From positions 1 to 14,086 of the forward strand of contig JBDRGC010000339.1 of assembly GCA_043818215.1 (NCBI GenBank): a stretch of 14,086 nucleotides of DNA, given 5' to 3'. Made by a program: the position numbers and the translations under genes. This DNA is from JBDRGC01 sp043818215 (GTDB lineage Bacteria > Chloroflexota > Anaerolineae > Anaerolineales > UBA11858). Of the stretch, positions 6,501 to 11,984 are shown piece by piece. The notes below the pieces were generated by a model. It saw only the letters and a program-made list of their open reading frames with translations, ran no database searches and was not told the DNA's origin. How positions within the stretch are numbered: position 1 is the first letter of the stretch; each line of letters starts with the position of its first letter.

Positions 6501-7478
6501 CTAGGCCTTCCCCAACACCATCGCCAACAATGCCATGCGGACATAGAGGCCGTATTCCATCTGGCGGAAGTAGGCCGCGCGCGGGTCATCGTCGAAGTCC
6601 ATGCTGATTTCGGTGACGCGCGGCAGGGGGTGCATCACGATCATGCGTTCTTTGGCCGCTTTCATGAGTTCGGGGTCGATGACGTAAGCCCCGGCAACTT
6701 TTTCGTAATCGGCCAGATCAGCGAAGCGCTCTTTTTGGATACGCGTAACATAAAGCACATCGGTTTCGGGCAGGGCCTCTTCGATGGCGGCGTATTCGGT
6801 TTGCTCGACACCTTGGGCATTGAGTTCGGCGATGATTTCTGTGGGCATGCGCAGTATGTCGGGGGACACATAATTAAGTTTTACTTTGTAGAGTGAGAGC
6901 AAACGGGATAGCGAATGGATTGTGCGGCCATGTTTTAGATCACCCAGCATGGTGACTGTCAGGCCGTCGATATGACCGAGTTCTTCTTTGATGGTCAGGC
7001 TATCGAGCAAGGCCTGGGTGGGATGTTCGCCGATGCCGTCGCCAGCGTTGATGATCGGTTTCTTGGCGTACCTGGCAGCCATTTTGGCCGAGCCAAGTTC
7101 GGGGTGTCGCAGCACGATCACATCGGCGTAGCATTCCAGGGTGCGCACGGTGTCGGGCAAACTCTCACCTTTCGATACCGATGAGTACTTGACCTCGTTG
7201 ATCGGAATAACAGACCCACCCAGGCGTTCCATGGCTGCGGTGAAGCTCGATGAGGTGCGCGTCGAAGGCTCGTAGAACAGGTTCGCCAGGATTTTCCCCT
7301 TGAGCAGGTCGAAGGTTCCAATACGCTCGACCATGACCCGCATTTCGTGCGCTACAGCGAAGATATACTCCAGGTCTTCACGGTTGAATTGCTGCACCGA
7401 GAGCACGTCCTTGCCGTACCAGGGAGCCGTGCGCTGGTCGCCGAAGGGCAGGTGAGCGTTGCGGATTGAGTTTAGCAT
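6501..7478 (-). CDS. pyrB: Aspartate carbamoyltransferase, catalytic chain
   Basis: It condenses carbamoyl phosphate with aspartate, the first committed step of pyrimidine synthesis. The 325 residues contain the carbamoyl-phosphate loop FYEPSTRTSSSF (68-79), SKGES (102-106, the active-site Lys borrowed by the neighbouring subunit), the HPTQALLD segment (152-159), GDLKHGRTIHSL (179-190), TRIQKERF (245-252, aspartate binding) and MHPLPRV (282-288). No regulatory chain gene (pyrI) is present in this window. It is the only pyr gene here without a repeat insertion, and the only one with a clear Shine-Dalgarno (AAGGAG at 7485-7490, 6 nt before the ATG). Heptamer arrays fill the spacers on both sides. 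It is transcribed with pyrC upstream and pyrFE downstream. Confidence 0.97.
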   Translation of the reverse strand: MLNSIRNAHLPFGDQRTAPWYGKDVLSVQQFNREDLEYIFAVAHEMRVMVERIGTFDLLKGKILANLFYEPSTRTSSSFTAAMERLGGSVIPINEVKYSSVSKGESLPDTVRTLECYADVIVLRHPELGSAKMAARYAKKPIINAGDGIGEHPTQALLDSLTIKEELGHIDGLTVTMLGDLKHGRTIHSLSRLLSLYKVKLNYVSPDILRMPTEIIAELNAQGVEQTEYAAIEEALPETDVLYVTRIQKERFADLADYEKVAGAYVIDPELMKAAKERMIVMHPLPRVTEISMDFDDDPRAAYFRQMEYGLYVRMALLAMVLGKA

Positions 7479-7484
7479 GAGTTT

Positions 7485-7490
7485 CTCCTT
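7485..7490 (-). promoter_or_regulatory. Shine-Dalgarno of pyrB
   Basis: AAGGAG on the minus strand, 6 nt before the pyrB ATG. It is notable because the other three pyr genes have repeat sequence at this position and no recognisable ribosome-binding site. Confidence 0.8.
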
Positions 7491-7493
7491 TTT

Positions 7494-7582
7494 TAGGGAT
7501 TAGAGATTAGAGATTGGAGATTAGGAAGATTAGGGCAATTCTCCTAATCTCCAGTCTCCAGTCTCCAATCTCTAATCCCCAA
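7494..7582. repeat. Inverted pair of heptamer arrays at the pyrC-pyrB junction
   Basis: AGGGATT/AGAGATT/GGAGATT units (7494-7530) face complementary CTAATCT/CCAGTCT/CCAATCT units (7541-7582) across a 10-bp loop, a hairpin of about 35 bp with mismatches. The right arm lies inside pyrC and supplies its last 10 or so codons and its TAG stop. Confidence 0.85.
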
Positions 7583-8671
7583 CCTACCATAACCAGACGA
7601 TGCCAGGATTCGACCATTTCTAAAAACTTCCTGCCCACGCAGGATGACGCGGGCGACGCGGCCGCGGACTCGCCGGCCCTCGAAGGGAGTCCAGCCGCAT
7701 TTAGAGTGTGATTCCGCGGCCCGAATGTGGTACTCGGCCCCAAGGTCCACCTCGACCCAGGTTTCGGGCTGCGCGGGGAGGTTGAAAATCTGGCGGGGGT
7801 TTGTGTACATGCGGGCGACCACATCGTCGAGGGTCAACCGCCCCTCGTGGACAGCGGTCAGCAGCAGCGGGAGGGCCGTCTCGAGGCCAGGAAAACCGGG
7901 GGGCGGGCTATCGCTGTCTTTCTCTGCGAGGGTGTGCGGAGCGTGGTCGGTAGCGAAGCAGTCGATCACGTCGAGGTTGTCCCAGAGAGCGTCCACGTCA
8001 GCTTGGGAGGCGAGGTGGGGGCGGACGGTGAGGCGGTTAGGAGTTAGGGGGTTAGGGGTTAGGAGGTTAGGGATTAGGGGGTTAGGAGTTAGAAGGTTAG
8101 GGGTCAGGTTTGTCTGGCTCAAAAACAAATGATGCGGTGTGACCTCGCAGGTCACTTTGATTCCCTTTTCTTTGGCAGCTTTGATGAGCAGTATCTCCTC
8201 TCGCCGGGAGACGTGGCATAAATGCACTGACCGGTCGTATAACTGCGCCATCAGAATCACTGCCGCCAGGGTCCGTCCTTCGGCGTGGGCTGCGATGGGC
8301 CGGCTACGCGGCCAATGGGCAAAATGGCGCATCCAAAGAGTCATGTCGTCGAGGCGCAGAGAGCCATAAGTCTGGTCGAGGTACATCTTCAGGCCGGTGG
8401 AACGGGGAGCCAAGTCTGGCAGCAGATCAACGTTGTCGGGGCCGGCCCCCAGGTATTGGCCGTAGTCACAGCGCGCTTTTCGCCGGGCGGCGTTCAGAGC
8501 CAAATCCAGGCTGGCGGCATCGGTCACGGGAGGCTGGGTATTGGGCATTGCCAGCACAGTGGTGAAACCGCCCGCCAACGCCGCTGATGTACCGGTATCC
8601 CAATCCTCTTTATGGGTCGCGCCGGGTTCGCGCAGGTGAACGTGGATGTCGATGAGGCCGGGTAGTTGCAT
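7544..8671 (-). CDS. pyrC: Dihydroorotase, CAD-like, with in-frame pentapeptide repeat and repeat-derived C-terminus
   Basis: It cyclises carbamoyl-aspartate to dihydroorotate at a zinc centre. Metal ligands follow the amidohydrolase pattern: HVH (10-12), the probable carboxylated Lys95 in GLKMYLDQT, H129 (AHAE), H153 (LCHVS), E176 (CEVTPHH) and D242 (ATDHAPH). Many blocks match animal CAD dihydroorotase as I recall it (EEILLIKAAKEKG, VIDCFATDHAPHTLAEK, PPPGFPGLETALPLLLTAV, WTPFEGRRV). That includes the flexible-loop Thr and the adjacent aromatic (T101, Y102) and Cys152. Residues 189-215 are repeats of LTPNP/LTPNL, replacing the short loop before VRPHL. The C-terminus RLGIRDWRLETGD is encoded by a heptamer array. 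ATG 8671 is chosen because MQLPGLIDIHVHLREPG is the canonical beginning; upstream in-frame codons (to 8782) are repeat and unique non-coding sequence. It is the first gene of the cluster. Confidence 0.95.
   Translation of the reverse strand: MQLPGLIDIHVHLREPGATHKEDWDTGTSAALAGGFTTVLAMPNTQPPVTDAASLDLALNAARRKARCDYGQYLGAGPDNVDLLPDLAPRSTGLKMYLDQTYGSLRLDDMTLWMRHFAHWPRSRPIAAHAEGRTLAAVILMAQLYDRSVHLCHVSRREEILLIKAAKEKGIKVTCEVTPHHLFLSQTNLTPNLLTPNPLIPNLLTPNPLTPNRLTVRPHLASQADVDALWDNLDVIDCFATDHAPHTLAEKDSDSPPPGFPGLETALPLLLTAVHEGRLTLDDVVARMYTNPRQIFNLPAQPETWVEVDLGAEYHIRAAESHSKCGWTPFEGRRVRGRVARVILRGQEVFRNGRILASSGYGRLGIRDWRLETGD
8034..8108. repeat. TTAGGGG-type array inside pyrC with alternating 7- and 8-bp units
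   Basis: On the sense strand, units of CTAACCC/CTAACTC (7 bp) alternate with CTAACCCC/CTAACCTC (8 bp), giving a 15-bp period, i.e. five codons (LTPNL, LTPNP, LIPNL, LTPNP, LTPNR). CTA is always read as leucine, so the TAA inside the unit is never in frame. A pure 7-bp array would meet a stop every 21 bp. Confidence 0.9.
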
Positions 8672-8675
8672 AGTC

Positions 8676-8722
8676 TGGTAGGTTGGTAAATTGGTAAACT
8701 GGTAAATTGGGAGATTGGTAGT
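8676..8722. repeat. 8-bp-unit array just upstream of the pyrC start
   Basis: Units GGTAGGTT, GGTAAATT, GGTAAACT, GGTAAATT, GGGAGATT (plus strand). It ends 4 bp before the pyrC ATG and takes the place where a Shine-Dalgarno would be. The sense strand is pyrimidine/A-rich. Confidence 0.8.
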
Positions 8723-8799
8723 CCGATTAGCTAAGGAATGCGAATTACCGCTTAGGCGGTACCCTGTAAATAACTTGCGCATTTATGTCCTAACGCTAG

Positions 8800-9027
8800 C
8801 CCTTCGACCAGGCTCAGGACAAGTGCCGGTTGAGTAGCGGAGGCACACGTTCTTCGTGCCGTAGCGTACACCTGCACTGCGTGTGGCGCAAGTGTCGAAA
8901 CCAAACGGTTTATAGCAAAAACGGCGCTTAAATCAGCCCCGTTTGGTTTCGACACCGTACCTGCGTTCGGTGGAGGTGTACGCCCCTCTAAAAGCATTCG
9001 GGGCTACCCTTCGACACGCTCAGGACA
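8800..9027. repeat. Composite repeat island with 17-bp perfect inverted repeat
   Basis: GTGTCGAAACCAAACGG (8892-8908) is perfectly inverted at 8939-8955 around a 30-bp loop. Outside it are a short hairpin GGCAC...GTGCC (8842-8860), an ACACCTGCACT segment related to the elements at 3255 and 9387, and GTACCTGCG...GGTGTACG (about 8957-8982). The island is bounded by related direct repeats CCCTTCGAC...GCTCAGGACA (8800-8821 and 9008-9027). This last motif resembles dispersed repeats I associate with Chloroflexota genomes. No transposase is present, so it is either a non-autonomous element or a stack of dispersed palindromes. Confidence 0.65.
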
Positions 9028-9120
9028 CTGCTCAACCTGCACTCCTCTCTTTGAAAATGGGAAAGTTATTTAATCGCTGTTCCTAACCACACAACTACGA
9101 GACTACTCGACTAAACTGAT

Positions 9121-9147
9121 AAAAAAATAGAGCCAATAACGGCTCTA
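9121..9147 (-). terminator. Intrinsic terminator (promoter-distal) in the pyr leader
   Basis: TAGAGCC (9128-9134) and GGCTCTA (9141-9147) form a perfect 7-bp stem with a 6-nt loop. On the minus strand it is followed by seven T residues (9127-9121). Direction therefore suits leftward transcription. Confidence 0.7.
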
Positions 9148-9169
9148 CAAATCTACTCGGGTTTGACAG

Positions 9170-9205
9170 AAAAAACGCCCACGGGAGCGATTTGCCCCGG
9201 GGCGT
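9170..9205 (-). terminator. Strong intrinsic terminator (promoter-proximal) in the pyr leader
   Basis: On the minus strand, ACGCCC-CGGG-GC, loop AAATC, GC-CCCG-GGGCGT (with two single-base bulges), then a run of T. Stem about 12 bp, very GC-rich. It lies about 40 bp downstream of the promoter's predicted start at about 9244, and ends about 75 nt from it. Confidence 0.75.
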
Positions 9206-9244
9206 ATGCGATCAAGTGGTGGATAGTTTCGTTCTTTCATACCG
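9175..9244 (-). ncRNA. Candidate short leader RNA / attenuated transcript
   Basis: A promoter (9251-9278) and a strong terminator (9170-9205) define a predicted RNA of about 75 nt. It could be a stand-alone small RNA or the attenuated leader of the pyr operon, which starts 570 bp further on. A short frame begins at ATG 9240 (MKERNYPPLDRIRPGANRSR...) and runs through the terminator to a TAG, so a leader peptide is possible, but it has no room for a ribosome-binding site if transcription starts near 9244. I do not recognise a known RNA family or a PyrR-binding motif. Confidence 0.35.
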
Positions 9245-9250
9245 GGCGGA

Positions 9251-9278
9251 ATTGTATAGATTTTTGGAGAATTGTCAA
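9251..9278 (-). promoter_or_regulatory. Sigma70-type promoter for the pyr leader
   Basis: Minus strand: TTGACA (9278-9273), 16-bp spacer, TACAAT (9256-9251; overlapping TATACA). This is the best promoter match in the window. It points to the two terminators and the pyr cluster. HNH transcription from upstream could also run into it. Confidence 0.65.
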
Positions 9279-9382
9279 GAGGTAGCCTTAAACGTCAGCG
9301 GTGAAGAATGGATGATTGTTCGCGCAGAGGAGAGTATCTTCTCAATATTTCGGGGAAAAAGTCCAGCATCCTGAGTAGCGGA

Positions 9383-9421
9383 GCGTACACCTGCACTTGT
9401 CACCGCAGGTGCAAGTGTCGA
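9383..9421. repeat. Dispersed palindrome (ACACCTGCACTTG family)
   Basis: CACCTGC (9389-9395) pairs with GCAGGTG (9405-9411), and CACTTG with CAAGTG, giving alternative folds. It shares GAGTAGCGGAG...GTACACCTGCACT with 8831-8880 and the ACACCTGCACTTG core with 3255-3268. Confidence 0.65.
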
Positions 9422-9442
9422 AGGGTGCGGCTCTGGTCTACC

Positions 9443-9470
9443 GGGGATTGGGGATTGGAGATTGGGGGGT
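9443..9470. repeat. Short GGGGATT/GGAGATT heptamer array
   Basis: Four units between the HNH gene and the pyr promoter; same family as the array at 7494-7530. Confidence 0.7.
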
Positions 9471-9556
9471 GGGAAGGTTTGTTTACCAGAAAACAGTCGC
9501 CACTCGTCAGTTCAATCTGGTTGTTGAACACTCTAGCTGCGCTTCGCACAAGCCTA

Positions 9557-9967
9557 TCAGGGAGGATGGCGGCCTATCCGCGCCTCTTCACCACGGATAG
9601 CCAGTATCAATCTCCGGTTCATGTTCAAAGCTTTGACTGTTGCGCGGCCAGTTGCGGTCAACCCCACCAAATAAACGCCATCCCATTGGAAATGCTCATG
9701 CCAAGAATCGTACCGCGGATGATATAGAGCCGCTTCTTCGCCACTTTTCGGATCAATCGCTATCTGGCGTGCGGATTTGCGGAGTGAACACGATACACAG
9801 GCTAATGCCAAATTCTCCACAACGGTTTCACCAGCAGCAGTGTAAGGTATTACGTGGTCTATGTGAAACGTGGCTTCTTGTCCTTCTTGCGATAACCCAC
9901 AATATTCACAACGATTAGTTGCTCTTCGGACAACAAGTTGCCGCAATTTAGTCGGGATTCGCCTCAC
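9557..9967 (-). CDS. HNH endonuclease
   Basis: This is a 136-residue HNH nuclease. Two zinc-ribbon pairs, CEYC (20-23) and CVSC (57-60), frame the catalytic HIDHV (35-39; His/Asp/His), with Asn52 in ENLALAC and basic RKS after the second pair. The 60-odd residues after the HNH core match no domain I know. The start is a GTG at 9967: it begins the conserved MRRIPTKLRQLVVRRA segment and has GGGAG about 10 nt upstream, inside the end of the preceding gene. Only 4 bp separate it from that gene's stop, so the two are surely co-expressed and translationally coupled. Stand-alone HNH proteins with a small upstream partner are common in cyanobacteria and Chloroflexota as far as I know. Whether this is a toxin, an anti-phage effector or a homing-like nuclease cannot be read from the sequence. 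Confidence 0.88.
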   Translation of the reverse strand: MRRIPTKLRQLVVRRATNRCEYCGLSQEGQEATFHIDHVIPYTAAGETVVENLALACVSCSLRKSARQIAIDPKSGEEAALYHPRYDSWHEHFQWDGVYLVGLTATGRATVKALNMNRRLILAIRGEEARIGRHPP

Positions 9968-9971
9968 AATC

Positions 9972-10193
9972 TCACGACTCCCGCACTGCCCGCTTTGCGC
10001 GCAATCGCAGTAATGAAAGAAAATCGTTCAGGTTGACGAGGCCTTCGGCTTCCAATCTTTCAGCAGCGGTAAGTTTTTTACCTTGATCCTGGCGATCCAA
10101 CAAATCTTGCAGCCGTTGGTCAACTCCTTTTGGCAATCCGAATATAACCAAATCGGAGGGCATTTCTACCTGGATGACAACTTGGTGGGACAT
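9972..10193 (-). CDS. Small acidic/basic protein, partner of the HNH nuclease (possible antitoxin)
   Basis: A 73-residue protein without a family I can name with certainty. It begins with a short beta-like stretch (VVIQVEMPSDLVIF), followed by LPKGVDQRLQDLLDRQDQGKKL and a helical, leucine-rich tail (LNDFLSLLRLRAKR). The LLDRQDQGKKLTAAERLEAEGLV segment resembles small conserved proteins that often stand before HNH genes; I recall this from genome contexts, not from a database check. It has a good Shine-Dalgarno (AGGAGA, 10201-10206, 8 nt before ATG) and an extended -10 promoter. The position, size and coupling are like an antitoxin; a DNA-targeting or folding partner is the alternative. Confidence 0.75.
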   Translation of the reverse strand: MSHQVVIQVEMPSDLVIFGLPKGVDQRLQDLLDRQDQGKKLTAAERLEAEGLVNLNDFLSLLRLRAKRAVRES

Positions 10194-10237
10194 GGTTTGA
10201 TCTCCTGATTCACTTCTCGATCTGCTCTTGTCGCTTG

Positions 10238-10246
10238 ATTATACCA
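10238..10246 (-). promoter_or_regulatory. Extended -10 promoter of the small protein/HNH pair
   Basis: Minus strand TGGTATAAT, i.e. TGn followed by a perfect TATAAT (10243-10238), 45 bp before the ATG at 10193. No good -35 is seen, as is usual for extended -10 promoters. It implies the pair is transcribed independently of yifB. Confidence 0.6.
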
Positions 10247-10403
10247 CCCGGCAATCCATCCAAGCGATCCGCATTCTTTCCTCCGCTGCCGCGCCAGCAG
10301 CGCCCGCGTAGGATGAAATTCCATTTCGTCCCGCTCGTGAGTGTACTCGTCACGTTTCCCACTCCGCTACGCTTCGGGGACTGCATCACGTTTCACGTCT
10401 ATA
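10247..10403. other. yifB 3' spacer with small hairpin
   Basis: A hairpin GGATGAAAT/ATTTCGTCC (10311-10331, 3-nt loop, one wobble) lies about 73 bp after the yifB stop. There is no T run, so a terminator role is only possible. Nothing else is recognised. Confidence 0.35.
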
Positions 10404-11975
10404 TCACAGAATAAGTGAGCCGTCTCGATTTTCTCTGGCCCGGTACTGCAGTGCCTCCGCCAGATGTGCGGGGGCGATTTCTGTTTCCCCCGCTAAGTCT
10501 GCAATGGTGCGCGCCAGCTTGAGAACCCGGTGATAAGCGCGCGCCGAGATCTGCATCTGGTTCATGGCAGTGCGCATCAGAGAACGCCCGGTCTGATCTA
10601 GCTGGCAATATAGACGTATCTCAGCGGGTCTCATGTCGGCGTTGCAGTTGATCCACGTCGCTGATTCGGCGCCTCGTTGATTTGTCGAATCGCTGAATCG
10701 TTCCCTTTGACGTTGGCGGGCGGTCTCAACCCGCGCCTGGATGATTGCCGAAGGTTCTCCCAAACGGTCGTCGCTTAGTTTTTCGTATTCTACGCGCGGC
10801 ACTTCGATATGAATGTCTATGCGGTCGAGCAGTGGGCCGGAGATGCGCTTCTGATAGCGAGTGATGACCGAATTCGAGCAGGTGCATTCTTTGATGGCAT
10901 CACCATAATAGCCGCAAGGGCAGGGATTCATAGCCGCGATCAATTGGAAGTTAGACGGGAATGTGAGGCTCCCCCTGGCTCGCGAGATTGTGACGATTTT
11001 ATCTTCCAGGGGTTGGCGCAGCACCTCGAGGACGCGGTGCCCAAATTCGGGCAATTCATCCAGAAACAGCACACCGCGATGCGCCAGGGAGATTTCGCCG
11101 GGTTGAGGCCAATTCCCACCGCCCACCAATCCGGCATGCGAGATGGTGTGGTGCGGAGCGCGGAACGGCCGCTGCTTGATCAATGGCACGTCGGATGGCA
11201 GTTGGTCGGCGATGGAATAGATGCGGGTGACATCCAGGGCCTCGTCGATGGACATGCTGGGAAGTATCCCTGGTAATGCACGCGCCAGGAGGGTTTTGCC
11301 GGCTCCCGGCGGGCCAATGAGAAGCATATTATGGTTGCCCGCCGAGGCCACTTCCATGGCCCGTTTGACCTGCTCCTGCCCCTTGATATCTTTGAAATCT
11401 GTTTGGGGGGTATCCGCGGCCATGTCATCAAGGGTTTGGCGCGGTTCAGGGTCAAGATGCAGCCCACCGGTCAGGTGAGCGTAGAATCTCGATAGAGATG
11501 GAACCGGGATCACTTCTAAATCTGGGATCAAGGCTGCTTCGGCGGCATCCACCTCCGGCACGAAAATGCGCTTGAATTGGTCTTCGTTCCGGGCCAGGGC
11601 TGCCATGGAGAGCACGCCCCGCACATGGCGCACGCTGCCATCCAGCGAGAGTTCCCCCGTTACAATGGCATCATCCAGAGAATCGGCAGGAATTTGCCGG
11701 GTAGCTATCAATATCCCCACTGCAATGGGAAGGTCGTAGGCAGGGCCTTCTTTGCGTACCGCAGCCGGGGCCAGATTAACCGTCACGCGGTTGCGGGGAA
11801 AACTAAGCCCCGAATTTTTGATGGCTGACTGGACGCGCTCGCGGCTCTCTTGCACGGCTGCATCGGGCAAGCCAACAATGACCATATATGGCAAGCCGCG
11901 TCCGGTGTCGACCTCCACTTCGACAACGACTCCATCGAGGCCTATTACAGCACAAGAGAAAACACGTGCTAACAT
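10404..11975 (-). CDS. YifB/ComM family AAA+ ATPase (Mg-chelatase-like)
   Basis: Members of this family are hexameric AAA+ helicases. ComM in Vibrio and Haemophilus promotes branch migration during natural transformation; in other bacteria the role is less clear. The 523 residues show an N-terminal Lon-protease-like fold (GLPDAAVQESRERVQSAI, 35-52; GELSLDGSVRHVRGVL, 107-122), the linker FKDIKGQEQVKRAMEVA, Walker A GPPGAGKT (221-228), RPFRAPHHTISHAGLVGGG (269-287), Walker B VLFLDELPEF (302-311), AAMNPCPCGYYG with four cysteines (352, 354, 365, 367) that could bind zinc, the arginine-rich segment SGPLLDRIDIHIEVP (379-393), and the C-terminal Mg-chelatase domain (SARAYHRVLKLARTIADL). All key residues are present and the length is normal. 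It starts 9 bp after the response regulator stop, with no Shine-Dalgarno, so translation is probably coupled. Confidence 0.95.
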   Translation of the reverse strand: MLARVFSCAVIGLDGVVVEVEVDTGRGLPYMVIVGLPDAAVQESRERVQSAIKNSGLSFPRNRVTVNLAPAAVRKEGPAYDLPIAVGILIATRQIPADSLDDAIVTGELSLDGSVRHVRGVLSMAALARNEDQFKRIFVPEVDAAEAALIPDLEVIPVPSLSRFYAHLTGGLHLDPEPRQTLDDMAADTPQTDFKDIKGQEQVKRAMEVASAGNHNMLLIGPPGAGKTLLARALPGILPSMSIDEALDVTRIYSIADQLPSDVPLIKQRPFRAPHHTISHAGLVGGGNWPQPGEISLAHRGVLFLDELPEFGHRVLEVLRQPLEDKIVTISRARGSLTFPSNFQLIAAMNPCPCGYYGDAIKECTCSNSVITRYQKRISGPLLDRIDIHIEVPRVEYEKLSDDRLGEPSAIIQARVETARQRQRERFSDSTNQRGAESATWINCNADMRPAEIRLYCQLDQTGRSLMRTAMNQMQISARAYHRVLKLARTIADLAGETEIAPAHLAEALQYRARENRDGSLIL

Positions 11976-11984
11976 GGGTTGAAT

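Larger units (their letters stand above)
8672..9169. other. Long untranslated leader of the pyr cluster
   Basis: No gene is supported here. From pyrC outward it holds an 8-bp-unit array (8676-8722), a stretch with no recognisable feature (8723-8799), a composite repeat island (8800-9027) with a 17-bp perfect inverted repeat, then AT-richer sequence and a terminator-like hairpin (9121-9147). Small open frames in it do not look like proteins. Confidence 0.6.
9279..9556. other. Spacer between HNH gene and pyr promoter
   Basis: No gene is supported. It contains a dispersed palindrome (9383-9421) and a short GGGGATT/GGAGATT array (9443-9470). The rest (9279-9380 and 9471-9556) shows nothing I can name. 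Confidence 0.5.

Noticed and set aside
8034..8108. Telomere-like TTAGGGG repeats indicating a linear replicon end
   Set aside because: The array is internal to pyrC, short, and in frame; other loci carry different units.
8672..8782. N-terminal extension of PyrC (starting at 8782)
   Set aside because: The reading MRKLFTGY...PTYQT is leader and 8-bp repeat; homologous sequence begins at MQLPGLIDIHVH.
8752..8997. 81-codon minus-strand frame in the palindromic island
   Set aside because: It is composed of dispersed repeat sequence and has no ribosome-binding site.
9170..9244. PyrR-binding attenuator or known riboswitch
   Set aside because: I could not find the conserved PyrR anti-antiterminator loop or any riboswitch core; only promoter and terminator shapes are supported.
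9192..9374. 60-codon plus-strand frame over the pyr promoter
   Set aside because: It crosses the terminator and promoter of the opposite strand, has no Shine-Dalgarno and no protein-like conservation that I can see.
10809..11276. 155-codon plus-strand frame opposite yifB
   Set aside because: Antisense shadow of a well-conserved AAA+ gene.
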